Below are positions 29,920 through 39,491 of a stretch of DNA of 64,000 bases, one piece after another. Source of the DNA: Myxococcus xanthus (GTDB lineage: Bacteria > Myxococcota > Myxococcia > Myxococcales > Myxococcaceae). Each line of letters begins with the position of its first letter. The stretch's first letter is position 1. The DNA lies in NCBI RefSeq assembly GCF_900106535.1, contig NZ_FNOH01000010.1, forward strand, positions 124,001-188,000, read 5' to 3'. The notes beneath the pieces were generated by a model. That model did no database searches. It worked only from the letters and a program-made list of their open reading frames with translations, and was not told where the DNA came from. A program made the position numbers and the translations under genes.

Positions 29920-31161
29920 ATGCCCCCGCCATCATGGACTTCTCCCGTGCCCCGGAATGTGCAGCGACGGGTACGGGCGCTCGTCTTCGTCACGGTGTTC
30001 CTGGACCTGGTGGGCTTCGGCCTCATCATCCCGTTGCTGCCGTTCTACGTGGAGTCCATGGGCGGGACGGCCACGACGGCGGGTGTGCTGCTGGCGTTGT
30101 TCTCCTTCGCGCAGCTCGTCGCCTCGCCGGTGCTGGGGCGGCTGTCGGACCGGGTGGGGCGCCGCCCCGTCATCCTGCTGAGCCTGCTGGGCAACGCGAT
30201 TTCCATGGCCCTGTTCGCGTACTCCACCCACGTCCAATGGCTGCCGTGGTTGTTCGCGTCGCGGCTGCTCGCGGGAGCCACCGCGGGAAACCTGGCGGCG
30301 TGTCAGGCGGCGGTGGCGGACGTCACGGACGAGAGTGGGCGGGCAGCGGGCATGGGGCTCGTCGGCGCGGGCATTGGCCTGGGCATGGTGCTGGGGCCCG
30401 TCATTGGCAGCCTCCTCCATGTGCATGGCGCCTGGGCGCCACCGCTGGCGGGCGCGGTGATGGCGGCGGCGGCGATGCTCGGCGTGCTCTTCTTCTTTCC
30501 GGAGACACACCGCCCGCAGGCGGAGCGGCACCAGGAGCCAGGCCGTCCCCGGGTGCGGCTGTCCGACGTCCTGGCCCGGCCCGGGCTGGGCGCGGTGCTG
30601 GCTTTGACGTTCCTGGTGTTCATCGGGATGACGAACCTCCAGGTGTCGCTGGGGCTGCTGGCCCAGGCGCGCTTCGGCTGGGGCGAACAGGAGATCGGGC
30701 GGCTCTTCGCGTTGATGGGCCTGGTCACCTTCGTGCTTCAGGCCTTCGTCATCGGCTGGCTGACGAGCCGGGTCCGGGACACGACATTGGTGCTGGTGGG
30801 CGCCGCGTGCATGGGGGCCGGGCTCACGTGCATCGCCGCTGCGGGCCACGGTGCCATGTTGGTGCTGGCCATGGTGCTGGTGGGCTCGGGGACGGGCCTG
30901 TTGCAGCCGCTGATGGCCAGCCTGGCCTCCGGGTTCGCGGGGCGCGAGCTGCGTGGCGGGGTGCTGGGCGTGGTGCAGTCGGCGGGCGGGCTCGCGCGCG
31001 TGGTGGGGCCGGTGTGGAGCGGCTTCCTCTACTCACGGCTGGGGCCTGGTGCGCCCTTCACCAGTGGGGCGGTGGCGGCGGGCGTCGCGCTGTTGGTGGG
31101 GGCTTCGCTCCTGCGGCGGCGCGTTCCGGACGCGCCGCCGCAGTCGACCTTGAAAGTCTGA
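29920..31161 (+). CDS. MFS transporter, TetA/drug-proton antiporter type
   Basis: The 413-residue membrane protein has about 12 predicted transmembrane segments. Motif A of the drug:proton antiporter group is GRLSDRVGRRPVILLS in the loop after helix 2, and the front, FLDLVGFGLIIPLLPFY, is typical of TetA-like exporters. It probably exports a hydrophobic compound. ATG 29920 has no strong ribosome binding site; an in-frame GTG at 29947 is a possible start just before the first helix. It follows the TetR gene in the same direction (130 bases), so the two could be functionally linked, though the Rieske gene is the closer target. It is convergent with the secreted protein at 31174. Confidence 0.87.
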   Translation: MPPPSWTSPVPRNVQRRVRALVFVTVFLDLVGFGLIIPLLPFYVESMGGTATTAGVLLALFSFAQLVASPVLGRLSDRVGRRPVILLSLLGNAISMALFAYSTHVQWLPWLFASRLLAGATAGNLAACQAAVADVTDESGRAAGMGLVGAGIGLGMVLGPVIGSLLHVHGAWAPPLAGAVMAAAAMLGVLFFFPETHRPQAERHQEPGRPRVRLSDVLARPGLGAVLALTFLVFIGMTNLQVSLGLLAQARFGWGEQEIGRLFALMGLVTFVLQAFVIGWLTSRVRDTTLVLVGAACMGAGLTCIAAAGHGAMLVLAMVLVGSGTGLLQPLMASLASGFAGRELRGGVLGVVQSAGGLARVVGPVWSGFLYSRLGPGAPFTSGAVAAGVALLVGASLLRRRVPDAPPQSTLKV

Positions 31162-31173
31162 GCGCGGGGCCGC

Positions 31174-32532
31174 TTACAGACAGTACTGCGCGAACGTCGG
31201 GCTGCTGCACAGGCTCTGGAAGGCCGCCAGGTTGCAGGTGTCGGCGCCGGGACCGACGTTGCACGGATTGCCATGCGGGCTGCCGTAGTCGCTGCAGATG
31301 AACTCGACGCGTTCGCCGAACAGGTAGGTGACGGCCACGGTGTTGTTCGCGTATTGGCCGTTGACGACGCAGCGGTCCAGGTCGCCCGAGTGGTCCACGG
31401 TGTAGACGCCGTGGGACAGGACGCGAGGGCACTCCACCGTGCAGCTCGTCGGCGACTCCGGCGGGCGGAAGCCATACATGAAGGTGTTCGGCTGGCCGGT
31501 GGTCGCGCCGAACGTCCCCGCAGGTGCACCGGTGGGGCTCAGCGGGTCTCCGGTGCCGTTCCAATTTCCCTTGGCCAGCGAGTACGTGCTCGCGCCCACG
31601 GCCGACAGGGCGTTGAGCGCGTCAGCCTGGTTGCCCGCGGCGCCGTAGAACGTCCGGAAGGAGCGGACCTGTCCGACGGCGAGCGAGCCCAGCCGGAAGT
31701 CGAACTGCGCGCCCAGGTCACCAGGGCCCACGTTGGTGAAGTCACCCGTGCCGCCCATGAGGGAGTAGTTGATGGCCAGCGGGTCCAGCGACACGAAGTT
31801 GTTGTCGACCGCGCTCACCACCCAGGGGTTGCCCGCGGTGCCCGCGACGGTGACGTATTCGGAGAAGGTGTTCGGCAGGATGTCGTAGTCGATGCCGCGC
31901 GTGTAGCGCAGGTCGGCGATGAAGGCCGTGCCGATGTTCTCGATGAGGACGTCCACCTGGTACAGATGGTTCGTCACCGGCGACGGCGTGTAGATGTGCG
32001 TCACCCGGAACGTGTTCCCCACGCGCACCACCGACATGGTGGAGATGGGCGATGGCGCGTTGATCTCCGCCGTGAGGTTGGAGGACGCGCCGCAGTCCGC
32101 GGAGCTGTAGCCGGAGATGCCCAGGTCGGCGCTCGCGACGCCCCAGCCCTCACACGCGCTCCCGGGCGCGGCGGCCTCGCCGTTGGTGGGCAGGTAGCGC
32201 AAGCCAATCGTGCGGGTGCCGAAGGTGCCGCTGGAGACCGTGTTGGTGGGGCAGGGGAGGTTCAGGTGCCCCGCGGGCGCGACGCCGAGCCGGACGACGC
32301 CGTGGTCGATCATCCCAGGACAGTCAGGCAACGGCGGAGGGAGGAAGTGGGGCTCGGACGCGAGGAGGCGCTCCGCGCGCAACAGGGCCCTCGCGTTCTG
32401 GGGATGGATCCGTGCCTTCGCGTCGGTGGGGGCAAGCTCCTCCGCGCCGGAGGCCATCGCCTGGCCGCTCCAGGACAGGGCGCAGAGGAGTGCTGCGTGC
32501 AGAAAGCGCTGGGGATTCTTCGATGTGAGCAT
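31174..32532 (-). CDS. Secreted protein of unknown function, Cys-rich C-terminus
   Basis: The 452-residue protein has a signal peptide (FLHAALLCALSWSGQAMAS). A beta-rich region of about 300 residues contains no enzymatic motif I recognise: LRYLPTNGEAA, VDVLIENIGTAFIADLRYTRGIDYDILP, FDFRLGSLAVGQVRSFRTFYGAAG. The last 80 residues hold about ten cysteines (CTVECP, RCVVN, CSDYG, CNVG, CNLAAFQSLCSS, QYCL), which suggests a disulfide-rich secreted module. Conserved-domain-like segments resemble secreted adhesin-type proteins of myxobacteria, but I cannot name the family. ATG 32532 follows AGGAG at 9 bases. Confidence 0.78.
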   Translation of the reverse strand: MLTSKNPQRFLHAALLCALSWSGQAMASGAEELAPTDAKARIHPQNARALLRAERLLASEPHFLPPPLPDCPGMIDHGVVRLGVAPAGHLNLPCPTNTVSSGTFGTRTIGLRYLPTNGEAAAPGSACEGWGVASADLGISGYSSADCGASSNLTAEINAPSPISTMSVVRVGNTFRVTHIYTPSPVTNHLYQVDVLIENIGTAFIADLRYTRGIDYDILPNTFSEYVTVAGTAGNPWVVSAVDNNFVSLDPLAINYSLMGGTGDFTNVGPGDLGAQFDFRLGSLAVGQVRSFRTFYGAAGNQADALNALSAVGASTYSLAKGNWNGTGDPLSPTGAPAGTFGATTGQPNTFMYGFRPPESPTSCTVECPRVLSHGVYTVDHSGDLDRCVVNGQYANNTVAVTYLFGERVEFICSDYGSPHGNPCNVGPGADTCNLAAFQSLCSSPTFAQYCL

Positions 32533-32887
32533 CCAGGTTCTCCTGTACCCGGCGAGGCCGGGCAGTGAGAGGGCCATGACCGGCCCGCCGTGCCGCCGCG
32601 GGGCCTGACCTGGATGCGCTGCCACTGGCGGCGGCGCCCGGCGGGCCCGAGGCGCTCGCAGCCTAGCCAGTTACGGAGCGTGTGTGTGCGCTGTGCTCGC
32701 TGTGACACAGACTGCGTGTGTGGTGACGTCGATGTGGCCGTGGGGGGCTTCCTCGGAGGAGGCGCCCTGTGTGTGGGTGCTGGGCCTGTTCTGTCGGAAT
32801 GGGTTATGGACAGTGTGGAATCCTCCATTGAGGGCATCCTCAACGGCCCACCTGACCCGAGAACCCTTCAAGCCGACCTTCGTCCAC
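32533..32887. other. 355-base intergenic region with GT-rich stretch
   Basis: This divergent gap separates the secreted protein (minus) and the OpgC-like gene (plus). From about 32680 to 32780 it is unusually rich in GTGTG-type steps on the plus strand. No promoter of known type, RNA gene or mobile element can be supported. An open frame runs through it in phase with the OpgC-like gene, but its amino-acid composition does not look like that of a protein domain. Confidence 0.4.
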
Positions 32888-34000
32888 ATGAATCGCAGAC
32901 CCGAGCTCGACAGCCTGCGCGGAATCCTGCTCGTGTTGATGACGCTGACGCACCTGCCGACGCGACTGAACACGATCAGCAACCAGCCATTCGGATTCGT
33001 CTCCGCGGCCGAGGGTTTCGTCTTCCTGTCCGCGTTCCTCGTGGGCGTGGTGTACGCCAACAAGATTGAAGCGGCGGATCCGAACGTGCTGTGGCGCAGC
33101 CTCTGGCAGCGGGCGCTCAAGGTCTACGGCTACCACGTGGCGCTGCTGGCCTTCGCGTTCGCGGTCATCGGGACGTTGGGCATGGCGACGCACCGTCCCG
33201 CCATCCACAACCTGTTGGGCTTCTTCCACGAGGACCCTTTCACCGCGCTGTGGAGCAGCTTGTTCCTGCTCTACTGTCCACCGCTGCTCGACATCCTCCC
33301 GCTCTACGTCGTGCTGCTGTTGCTGACGCCCTTCATCCTGCTGGGCGCGCGCAAGGCGGGGTGGACGCGCATCCTGTGTCTGAGCGGGTTGGTGTGGTTG
33401 TCGGCGCAACTGGGCTTGAAGCGCGCGCTCTACGATTTGCTGGTGTTCATCCCGGTGCTGCCGTGGCCACCGCTGCGCATCGAGCTGTCGGGGGCCTTCG
33501 ACCTGTTCGCCTGGCAGTTCCTGTGGGTGCTGGGCGTGTGGCTGGGCGTGGGCCGTGCCACGGCGCCGGAGAAGCGCGAGGTCGTTTCGCCCGTGCTGCT
33601 CAGCGGGGCGCTGGTGGTGAGCGTGGCGCTGCTGCTGATGCGCTACCAGGTGGGCATCTTCAGCATCGACCTGGACCTGTATGGCGCCCTCATCGACAAG
33701 TGGACCCTGGCGCCCGTGAGGCTGGTGAACTTCCTGGCCGTGGCCCTGCTGGCGAGCTGGCTGAGCCCCAAGGTGTTCCGCTGGCTGCGCCCCCGCGTGC
33801 TGGAGGCGCTGGGCCGTGCGTCCCTGCCCGTGTTCTCCGTGCATCTGGTGCTGTGCCTGCTCAGCCTGGCGCTGCTCAATGAGAACGAGGACCCGCTGGC
33901 CGACTGGGAAGAGGTCGTCGTGTTGGTGGCCACGTTCACCGTGATGCTGCTGGTGGCGTGCAGACAGGCGGCCGCGCTGCGCAGCAGTCGGACCCCATAG
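32888..34000 (+). CDS. OpgC-like multi-pass membrane protein
   Basis: The 370-residue protein has about 10 transmembrane segments and the start MNRRPELDSLRGILLVLMTLTHLPTR, which matches the OpgC/acyltransferase-3-like family (PF10129 type): an Asp-Ser-Leu-Arg-Gly motif followed by the first helix and a conserved His. In enterobacteria OpgC transfers succinyl residues to periplasmic glucans; here it may modify an envelope polysaccharide. No glucan biosynthesis genes are adjacent. ATG 32888 has no strong ribosome binding site. An inverted repeat follows the stop at 34008. Confidence 0.85.
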   Translation: MNRRPELDSLRGILLVLMTLTHLPTRLNTISNQPFGFVSAAEGFVFLSAFLVGVVYANKIEAADPNVLWRSLWQRALKVYGYHVALLAFAFAVIGTLGMATHRPAIHNLLGFFHEDPFTALWSSLFLLYCPPLLDILPLYVVLLLLTPFILLGARKAGWTRILCLSGLVWLSAQLGLKRALYDLLVFIPVLPWPPLRIELSGAFDLFAWQFLWVLGVWLGVGRATAPEKREVVSPVLLSGALVVSVALLLMRYQVGIFSIDLDLYGALIDKWTLAPVRLVNFLAVALLASWLSPKVFRWLRPRVLEALGRASLPVFSVHLVLCLLSLALLNENEDPLADWEEVVVLVATFTVMLLVACRQAAALRSSRTP

Positions 34001-34007
34001 GGCTTCT

Positions 34008-34023
34008 CTGAGAATTCTCTCAG
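34008..34023. promoter_or_regulatory. Inverted repeat between OpgC-like gene and efflux operon
   Basis: CTGAGA-ATTC-TCTCAG includes the 10-base perfect palindrome GAGAATTCTC. It lies 8 bases after the upstream stop and 46 bases before the efflux operon. It could terminate the first or be an operator for the response regulator encoded at the end of the operon. Confidence 0.4.
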
Positions 34024-34043
34024 GATGCCCTCAAACGGCATGC

Positions 34044-34065
34044 GCGCGCCCTCCCTAGGGTGCGC
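34044..34065 (+). other. Leader hairpin before the efflux operon
   Basis: A 9-bp stem with one G-T wobble (34044-34052 with 34057-34065) and a 4-base loop ends 3 bases before ATG 34069. It could hide the start region and reduce translation. Confidence 0.35.
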
Positions 34066-34068
34066 GGC

Positions 34069-35277
34069 ATGTGGGTCCTGCTCGTCACACTCCTCGCCGC
34101 GGCTCCGGCGCGAGAGTCCCCTCCACTCACCTTCGCCGAGTCCCAGTCGCTGGCCGCGAAAGCCGCGCTGCCCGCGAGCCTGGCGCGCGCCGTGGAAACG
34201 CGGCGTGTGTGGGACGCGCGGCTGCCGTGGCTCGCCGCCAACCCCACGCTCAGCGTGGTGCCGGGGCGGCGCGCCCAGCCCGAGGGGCCAGGCTTCGAGC
34301 TGACGGTGTCGGTGGAGCAACCGCTCTTCCTGTCGAACCTGGCGGGGGCCCAGCGCGACGCGGCGAGCGCGGAGACCCGGGCGCTGGAGCGGGAGGCCGT
34401 GGCCGCGCTGCTGAACCGCCGGCTGGAGGTGGCGCGGGCCTGGCTGACGCTCTGGTCGGCCCAGCAGGCCGCGGCGACGGCCGAGCAGGAAGCGACGTTG
34501 GCGGGTGCCCTGCGCACCTCCGTCGCGGATGCGCTGGCGCTGGGCGGCGCCACCCGGTTGGAGCTGGCCGAAGCGGAAGGGTTCGAGGCCGAGGCCCAGG
34601 TCGCGCTCCTGGCTCGCGAGGCGGAGGTGACCCACGCGCGGCTGTCGTTGGCGGTACTGGTGGGCCGTCAGCCCGACGCGCACCTGGTGGTCGCGGAGGC
34701 ACTGCCGGAAGTGGCATTGCCGCCGTCTTCCGAAGAAGCGCGGTGGCTGGCGCGCGCCTCCGAGCTTCCAGATGCGGAGGCCCGGCGCCTGCTGGGTGTG
34801 GCGGAGCGGGCCCGCGCGGCGGAGGTCCGGGCAGCGCGGGGCTGGCAGGTGACGGTGGGCGCGCAGGGCGTGCGTGAGTACTACGGCGGGCTCAGTGGCC
34901 TGCTGATGGTGGGCGTGACGCCGCCGATGTTCGACGCGGGTCAGCGCGAGCGTGGCGCGCTCCTCGCCGCCGCTGAACGTCTGGAGGGCGAGGCCCAGGA
35001 AGCCGCGCTGCGCGCCGCCGCGGAGCTGGCCCTGGCGTTCCGTGAGCGCGAGCAGACCGCAGCGCAGCTCTCCGTCGTCGAGAAGTCCCTGGCGCCCAAG
35101 GCCGAAGAGGCCGCGCGGCTGGCCGACGTGTTGCTGCGCGCGGGCCAGAGCACGCTGCCTGACGTCCTGCGCGCCCGCCGCGCCCGGGCCGCCGCCAACA
35201 TCCGGCTCGCGCTCGCTCGTGGCGAAGCCTCGCTCGCCGCCGCGCGGCTCCACCTCCTGCTCTCCGCTCTGCCATGA
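34069..35277 (+). CDS. Outer-membrane factor of an RND metal-efflux system (CzcC-like)
   Basis: The 402-residue TolC-family protein has a signal peptide without a lipobox (MWVLLVTLLAAAPA) and the long-helix efflux repeats. The first is around LAFAES through AGAQRDAASAETRALEREAVAALLNRRLEVARAWLTL, the second ends near ARGEASLAAARLHLLLSALP. It would form the outer-membrane channel for the adaptor and pump encoded next. Its stop overlaps the adaptor ATG (ATGA), so translation is coupled. A GTG at 34060 is in frame; ATG 34069 is preferred because it begins a compact signal peptide. Confidence 0.88.
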   Translation: MWVLLVTLLAAAPARESPPLTFAESQSLAAKAALPASLARAVETRRVWDARLPWLAANPTLSVVPGRRAQPEGPGFELTVSVEQPLFLSNLAGAQRDAASAETRALEREAVAALLNRRLEVARAWLTLWSAQQAAATAEQEATLAGALRTSVADALALGGATRLELAEAEGFEAEAQVALLAREAEVTHARLSLAVLVGRQPDAHLVVAEALPEVALPPSSEEARWLARASELPDAEARRLLGVAERARAAEVRAARGWQVTVGAQGVREYYGGLSGLLMVGVTPPMFDAGQRERGALLAAAERLEGEAQEAALRAAAELALAFREREQTAAQLSVVEKSLAPKAEEAARLADVLLRAGQSTLPDVLRARRARAAANIRLALARGEASLAAARLHLLLSALP

Positions 35278-36383
35278 CGCCCTTCGTCCGCCGTTTCGTC
35301 GCTGTGCCGATGCTCGCCCTGTCCGGGGCGTGCACGTCCGGTTCTTCCACCGCGGAGGTTCCTCCCGCGCCGCCCCCCGCGCGCGCCTCCGCGCCTTCGG
35401 CGTGGGTGCCCGTGCGCGCGGCGTCTCGCGTGGCCCTGGCGGAGGCCCCCGCGCTGGTGCTGTCCAGCCCGGACGCCGTCGCCGCGCTCTCCGCGCCGTT
35501 CCGCGCCCGAGTGCAGCAGGTGCGCGCGCGGCCGGGTCAGCAAGTCAAGGCGGGAGACCCGCTGGTGGAGGTGCTGATGCCGGAGGTGGTGGAGGCGGCG
35601 GGGGCCGCCAGCGCCGCCTCGCTGAGGCTGGAGGCCTATTCGCGGCAGGTGGAGCGCCTGGAGGCGCTTCATGCCCAGGGGCTGGCGAAGCTGCCCGACC
35701 TGGCCGACGCCCAGACGCAACAGGCCGAGGCCCGCGCCGCCCTGGTCGCGGCGCACGCGGTGTTGCGCGTGGCGGGCATCGCTCCCGGGGAAGCCCGGGG
35801 CGTGGCGGAGCGTGGCACCGTCTGGCTCAAGAGCCCCATCGGAGGAATCGTCACCGAGGTGCGCGCGGTGCTGGGGGAGATGCAGCCCGAGGCCAGTGCC
35901 GCCTTGGTGCGGGTGGCCGCTGACGGCCCCGCGCGCCTGGAGGCCCGCCTGTCCGTGCGTCCTCCCGAGGACGCCAGCTTCGCCTTCGTGTCGTCCCAGG
36001 GCATCGCTGTTCCGGTGCGGTGGGTGGGCCAGTCCCCGGTCGTGGACGCCGCGGATGGAACGTGGCGCGCATGGTTCGAGCCAGAGGACACCGCCGCCGT
36101 GCTGCGCGCGGGGCAGGGGGGCCGGTTGCGCATCCAGGCCGCGGCGGGCGAGGACACGGTGCTGGTCCCGGCGCGCGCCCTGGCCTTCGACAGTGCGCGC
36201 ACGGTCGTCTTCACGCGCGGCGGCGAGGGGCAGCCCGTGCGCCGGGAGGTGGAGGTGCTGGCCACTTCCGGCGCGGAGGCCTTGGTGAAAGGGCCGCTGT
36301 CTGCCCGGGACACGGTCGCCGCTGACGGCGCGGCGCTGCTGTTGGAGTCTCAGGCCGGTGACGCCGATGAGGTGACGCCGTGA
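35274..36383 (+). CDS. Periplasmic adaptor (membrane fusion) lipoprotein of RND efflux (CzcB/CusB-like)
   Basis: The 369-residue protein has a signal with lipobox LSGAC. A biotinyl-lipoyl-like half-motif follows, VRARPGQQVKAGDPLVEVLMPEV, then an alpha hairpin (about 100-145) and the second half, WLKSPIGGIVTEV. Beta-barrel and membrane-proximal domains make up the rest. It links the inner-membrane pump to the outer-membrane factor. Both ends overlap neighbours by 4 bases. It lacks the His- or Met-rich metal-binding tail found in some CusB and CzcB proteins. Confidence 0.92.
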   Translation: MTPFVRRFVAVPMLALSGACTSGSSTAEVPPAPPPARASAPSAWVPVRAASRVALAEAPALVLSSPDAVAALSAPFRARVQQVRARPGQQVKAGDPLVEVLMPEVVEAAGAASAASLRLEAYSRQVERLEALHAQGLAKLPDLADAQTQQAEARAALVAAHAVLRVAGIAPGEARGVAERGTVWLKSPIGGIVTEVRAVLGEMQPEASAALVRVAADGPARLEARLSVRPPEDASFAFVSSQGIAVPVRWVGQSPVVDAADGTWRAWFEPEDTAAVLRAGQGGRLRIQAAAGEDTVLVPARALAFDSARTVVFTRGGEGQPVRREVEVLATSGAEALVKGPLSARDTVAADGAALLLESQAGDADEVTP

Positions 36384-39300
36384 TTGAAGCCCTCGTGCGC
36401 TGGTCGGTGCGTCACCGGGTCTGGGTCCTGGTCCTCACGGGCGTGCTCGCGCTGGCGGGCGTCGCGGTGTCGCTCCGCCTGGAGCTGGACGCGATGCCGG
36501 ACATCACCACCAACCAGGTGCTCGTTCTTACGCGTGCGCCCGGCCTGACGCCCGAGGAGGTGGAGCGGCTGGTGACGCGGCCGGTGGAGGTGGCGCTGGG
36601 CGGCATGCCCGGACTCGAGGAGCAGCGCAGCCTGTCCCGCTATGGCCTTTCCTCCGTCACCGCCGTGTTCGAGGACGGCGTGGACCCGTACCGGGCTCGG
36701 CAGCAGGTGCAGGAGCGCCTCAACGTGCTCGGCTCCACGCTGCCCCCGGGCGTGGATCCACCGGAGCTGGGGCCGCTCACCGGTGGGTTGGGCGAAGTCT
36801 TCCACTTCACGCTGTCCTCGCCGGAGCGCACGGGCGCGCAGTTGCTCGAGCTGACGCAGTTTCGCGTGGCGCCCCGCCTGCGTACCGTGCCGGGCGTGGT
36901 GGAGGTCAACAGTTGGGGAGGCCACCAGCGCACGCTGGAGGTGCGCGCGGACGCGGTGCGGCTGGCCCAGCGGGGCGTGACGCTCGCGCAGTTGCGTGAC
37001 GCGCTGGAGCGAGCCACCGGCAGCGCTCCGGGCGCGAGCCTTCCGGTGGGAGAGCGCCACGTCCTGATTCGCGCCGTGGCGCGGCCTCGGGTGCCGGCCG
37101 ACCTGGCGGAGGCGTTGATTCCCCGGCCAGGGGCCATGGCCGTGCGCCTGGGCGACGTGGCCGAGGTCACCGAAGGCGCGCTGCCTCGCATTGGCAGCGC
37201 CACCTCCAATGGGCGCGGCGAGACGGTCTACGTCATGGTGCAGATGCTTCGGGATGCCAATGCGCTCGCCGTGACGGGCGCCATCTCCGACGCGCTCCCC
37301 GATGTGCGAGCGCTGCTGCCCGAGGACGTGCGGTTGGACGTCGTCTATGACCGCGCCACGTTGGTGCGCGGCACGGTGCGCACCGTGGGCAAGAACCTGC
37401 TGGAAGGAGGGCTGCTCGTCGTGGGCGTCCTCTTCCTGTTGCTCGGCAGCGTGCGCGCGGGTCTGCTGGTCGCTTCGGCCATTCCGTTGTCCATGCTGGG
37501 CGCGACCACCGCCATGGTGGCGCTGGACATCCCCGGCAATCTGATGAGCCTGGGAGCCATCGACTTCGGCCTGCTGGTGGATGGCGCGGTGGTGATGGTG
37601 GAGGGCCTGTTCCACCGGTTGGCGCATCTGTCGCCGGAGGAGAAACAGCGTTCGCCCCGTGAGCACGTCGAGGAGACGGCCGTGTCCCTGGCCCGTCCCG
37701 TCTTCTTCTCCGTGCTCATCATCCTGCTCGTGTACCTGCCCATCTTGTCCCTGCGAGGCGTGGACGGGAAGATGTTCCGGCCCATGGCGATGACCGTCGT
37801 CTTCGCGCTGGCCACCGCGCTGCTGTTGTCGTTGACCTTCATCCCCGCCGCCGCGAGTTGGCTCATTCGCCCCGAGCACGTCCCCGCGCGTGAGCCACTG
37901 CTGGTCCGCTGGTTCGAGCGTCTCTACGCCCCGGCGTTGCGTCAGAGCGTGCGCCGGCGCGTGCCCGTGGCCGCCGTGGCCGTGTTCCTGTTGGCCGTGG
38001 GTGGGTGGATCTTCGCTCACGCGGGCACGGAGTTCACGCCGCAGTTGGACGAAGGCGACATGGTGATTCAAACCACGCGTGTCCCCGACATCAGCCTGGA
38101 CGCGGCGGTGAGCGAAGCGGGCCGGATGGAGCGAGTCCTGCTCGAAGCGATTCCGGAGGTCCGCCAGGTCGTCTCGCGCGTGGGCAGCCCCGCGGTGGCC
38201 ACGGACATCATGGGCTTGGAGATGGCGGACGTCTTCGTGTCGTTGGCGCCGAGGGATGCGTGGCGGCCCGGGCTCACCCGTGAGTCGCTCATCGAGGAGA
38301 TGGGGCAGGTGCTGGAAGCCCGTGTCCCAGGTGGAGACCCGGCCTTCACGCAGCCCATCCAGATGCGCTTCAACGAGCTGCTCGGGGGCGCGGTGACGGA
38401 CGTGGCGCTCAGCATCTACGGCGAGGACCTGACCGAACTCGGGCTCCTGGCTCGCCGGGCCGCGGCGCTGTTGAGCCAGGAACCGGGTGCGGTGGACGTG
38501 CGTGTGCTCGCTCCGCCGGAGGTGCCGCTCTTCGAGGTGACGCCTCGCCCACTCGATTCGGCCCGCGCGGGCCTGGGCGCGGTCGATGTGCTGGAGGCGG
38601 TGAGCGCGGTGCGCAGTGGCGTGGAGGTGGGCGCCACCTGGGATGGGGCGGTGCGCGTGCCCATCGTCCTGCGGTTGACGGGCGCGTCCGATGCCTTCTC
38701 CCTGGCCGAGCTGCCCCTTCCCACGGAGACGGGAGGCCTGGTTCCGCTCTCCCGCGTGGCGGACGTGCGGTTGACTTCCTCGCCTGGGCTGGTGAGCCGG
38801 GAAGGGGGCCAGCGCCGGCTGGTGGTGGGCTTCAACGTGCGAGGCGTGGACCTGGGGACGGTGGTGGAGCGGGCTCGGAGCCGCGTGGAGCAGTCGCTCG
38901 CTCCGCCTGATGGCTATCGGCTCGAGTGGGGCGGTCAGTACGAGACCTTGACGGAGGCACGGCAAAGGCTTTCGCTGGTGCTTCCCGCCGTGGCCCTCCT
39001 CATCTTCGCCGTGCTGCTGTTCGCTTTCCGTCGCATGCGTCCTGCTTTGGCCATCTTCGCCAACGTGCCCTTCGCGTGCGTGGGCGGGATGATGGCGCTG
39101 GCGGCCCGGGACTTGCCCGTGTCCATCTCCGCGGCGGTGGGCTTCATCGCGCTGTCCGGCATCGCGGTTCTCAACGGCGTCGTGCTGATGTCGCGCGAAC
39201 AGCGGCTCGAAGCGGACGGCCATGCTCCCGGTGAGGCGGTGGTGATGGCGGCCCGCGAGCGGGCCCGGCCCGTGCTGATGACGGCGCTGGTGGCGGCGCT

Positions 39301-39469
39301 GGGCTTCATCCCGATGATGCTCGCTCGCGGGGTGGGCGCCGAGGTGCAGCGGCCCCTGGCCACGGTGGTGGTGGGCGGGCTCGTCACCTCCACGCTGCTG
39401 ACCCTGGTCATCCTCCCCACACTCTACCCATGGTTCGCGGGTAGGACGCGCACGCAGGCGCGTGCATGA
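36380..39469 (+). CDS. HME-type RND heavy-metal efflux pump (CzcA family)
   Basis: The 1029-residue inner-membrane pump has the usual 12 helices and two large periplasmic loops. The N-terminal start with DAMPDITTNQV is characteristic of the HME group. In TM4 the proton-relay motif is DFGLLVDGAVVMVE (395-408) with two Asp and one Glu; this pattern is associated with pumps for divalent cations (Zn, Co, Cd, Ni). CusA-type Cu/Ag pumps lack the first Asp of this motif. The substrate is thus more likely a divalent metal, though this cannot be proved from the motif. GTG start, 4-base overlap with the adaptor. Confidence 0.93.
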   Translation: MIEALVRWSVRHRVWVLVLTGVLALAGVAVSLRLELDAMPDITTNQVLVLTRAPGLTPEEVERLVTRPVEVALGGMPGLEEQRSLSRYGLSSVTAVFEDGVDPYRARQQVQERLNVLGSTLPPGVDPPELGPLTGGLGEVFHFTLSSPERTGAQLLELTQFRVAPRLRTVPGVVEVNSWGGHQRTLEVRADAVRLAQRGVTLAQLRDALERATGSAPGASLPVGERHVLIRAVARPRVPADLAEALIPRPGAMAVRLGDVAEVTEGALPRIGSATSNGRGETVYVMVQMLRDANALAVTGAISDALPDVRALLPEDVRLDVVYDRATLVRGTVRTVGKNLLEGGLLVVGVLFLLLGSVRAGLLVASAIPLSMLGATTAMVALDIPGNLMSLGAIDFGLLVDGAVVMVEGLFHRLAHLSPEEKQRSPREHVEETAVSLARPVFFSVLIILLVYLPILSLRGVDGKMFRPMAMTVVFALATALLLSLTFIPAAASWLIRPEHVPAREPLLVRWFERLYAPALRQSVRRRVPVAAVAVFLLAVGGWIFAHAGTEFTPQLDEGDMVIQTTRVPDISLDAAVSEAGRMERVLLEAIPEVRQVVSRVGSPAVATDIMGLEMADVFVSLAPRDAWRPGLTRESLIEEMGQVLEARVPGGDPAFTQPIQMRFNELLGGAVTDVALSIYGEDLTELGLLARRAAALLSQEPGAVDVRVLAPPEVPLFEVTPRPLDSARAGLGAVDVLEAVSAVRSGVEVGATWDGAVRVPIVLRLTGASDAFSLAELPLPTETGGLVPLSRVADVRLTSSPGLVSREGGQRRLVVGFNVRGVDLGTVVERARSRVEQSLAPPDGYRLEWGGQYETLTEARQRLSLVLPAVALLIFAVLLFAFRRMRPALAIFANVPFACVGGMMALAARDLPVSISAAVGFIALSGIAVLNGVVLMSREQRLEADGHAPGEAVVMAARERARPVLMTALVAALGFIPMMLARGVGAEVQRPLATVVVGGLVTSTLLTLVILPTLYPWFAGRTRTQARA

Positions 39470-39491
39470 TGGGGTGAAGGAGGCCGGTGCC

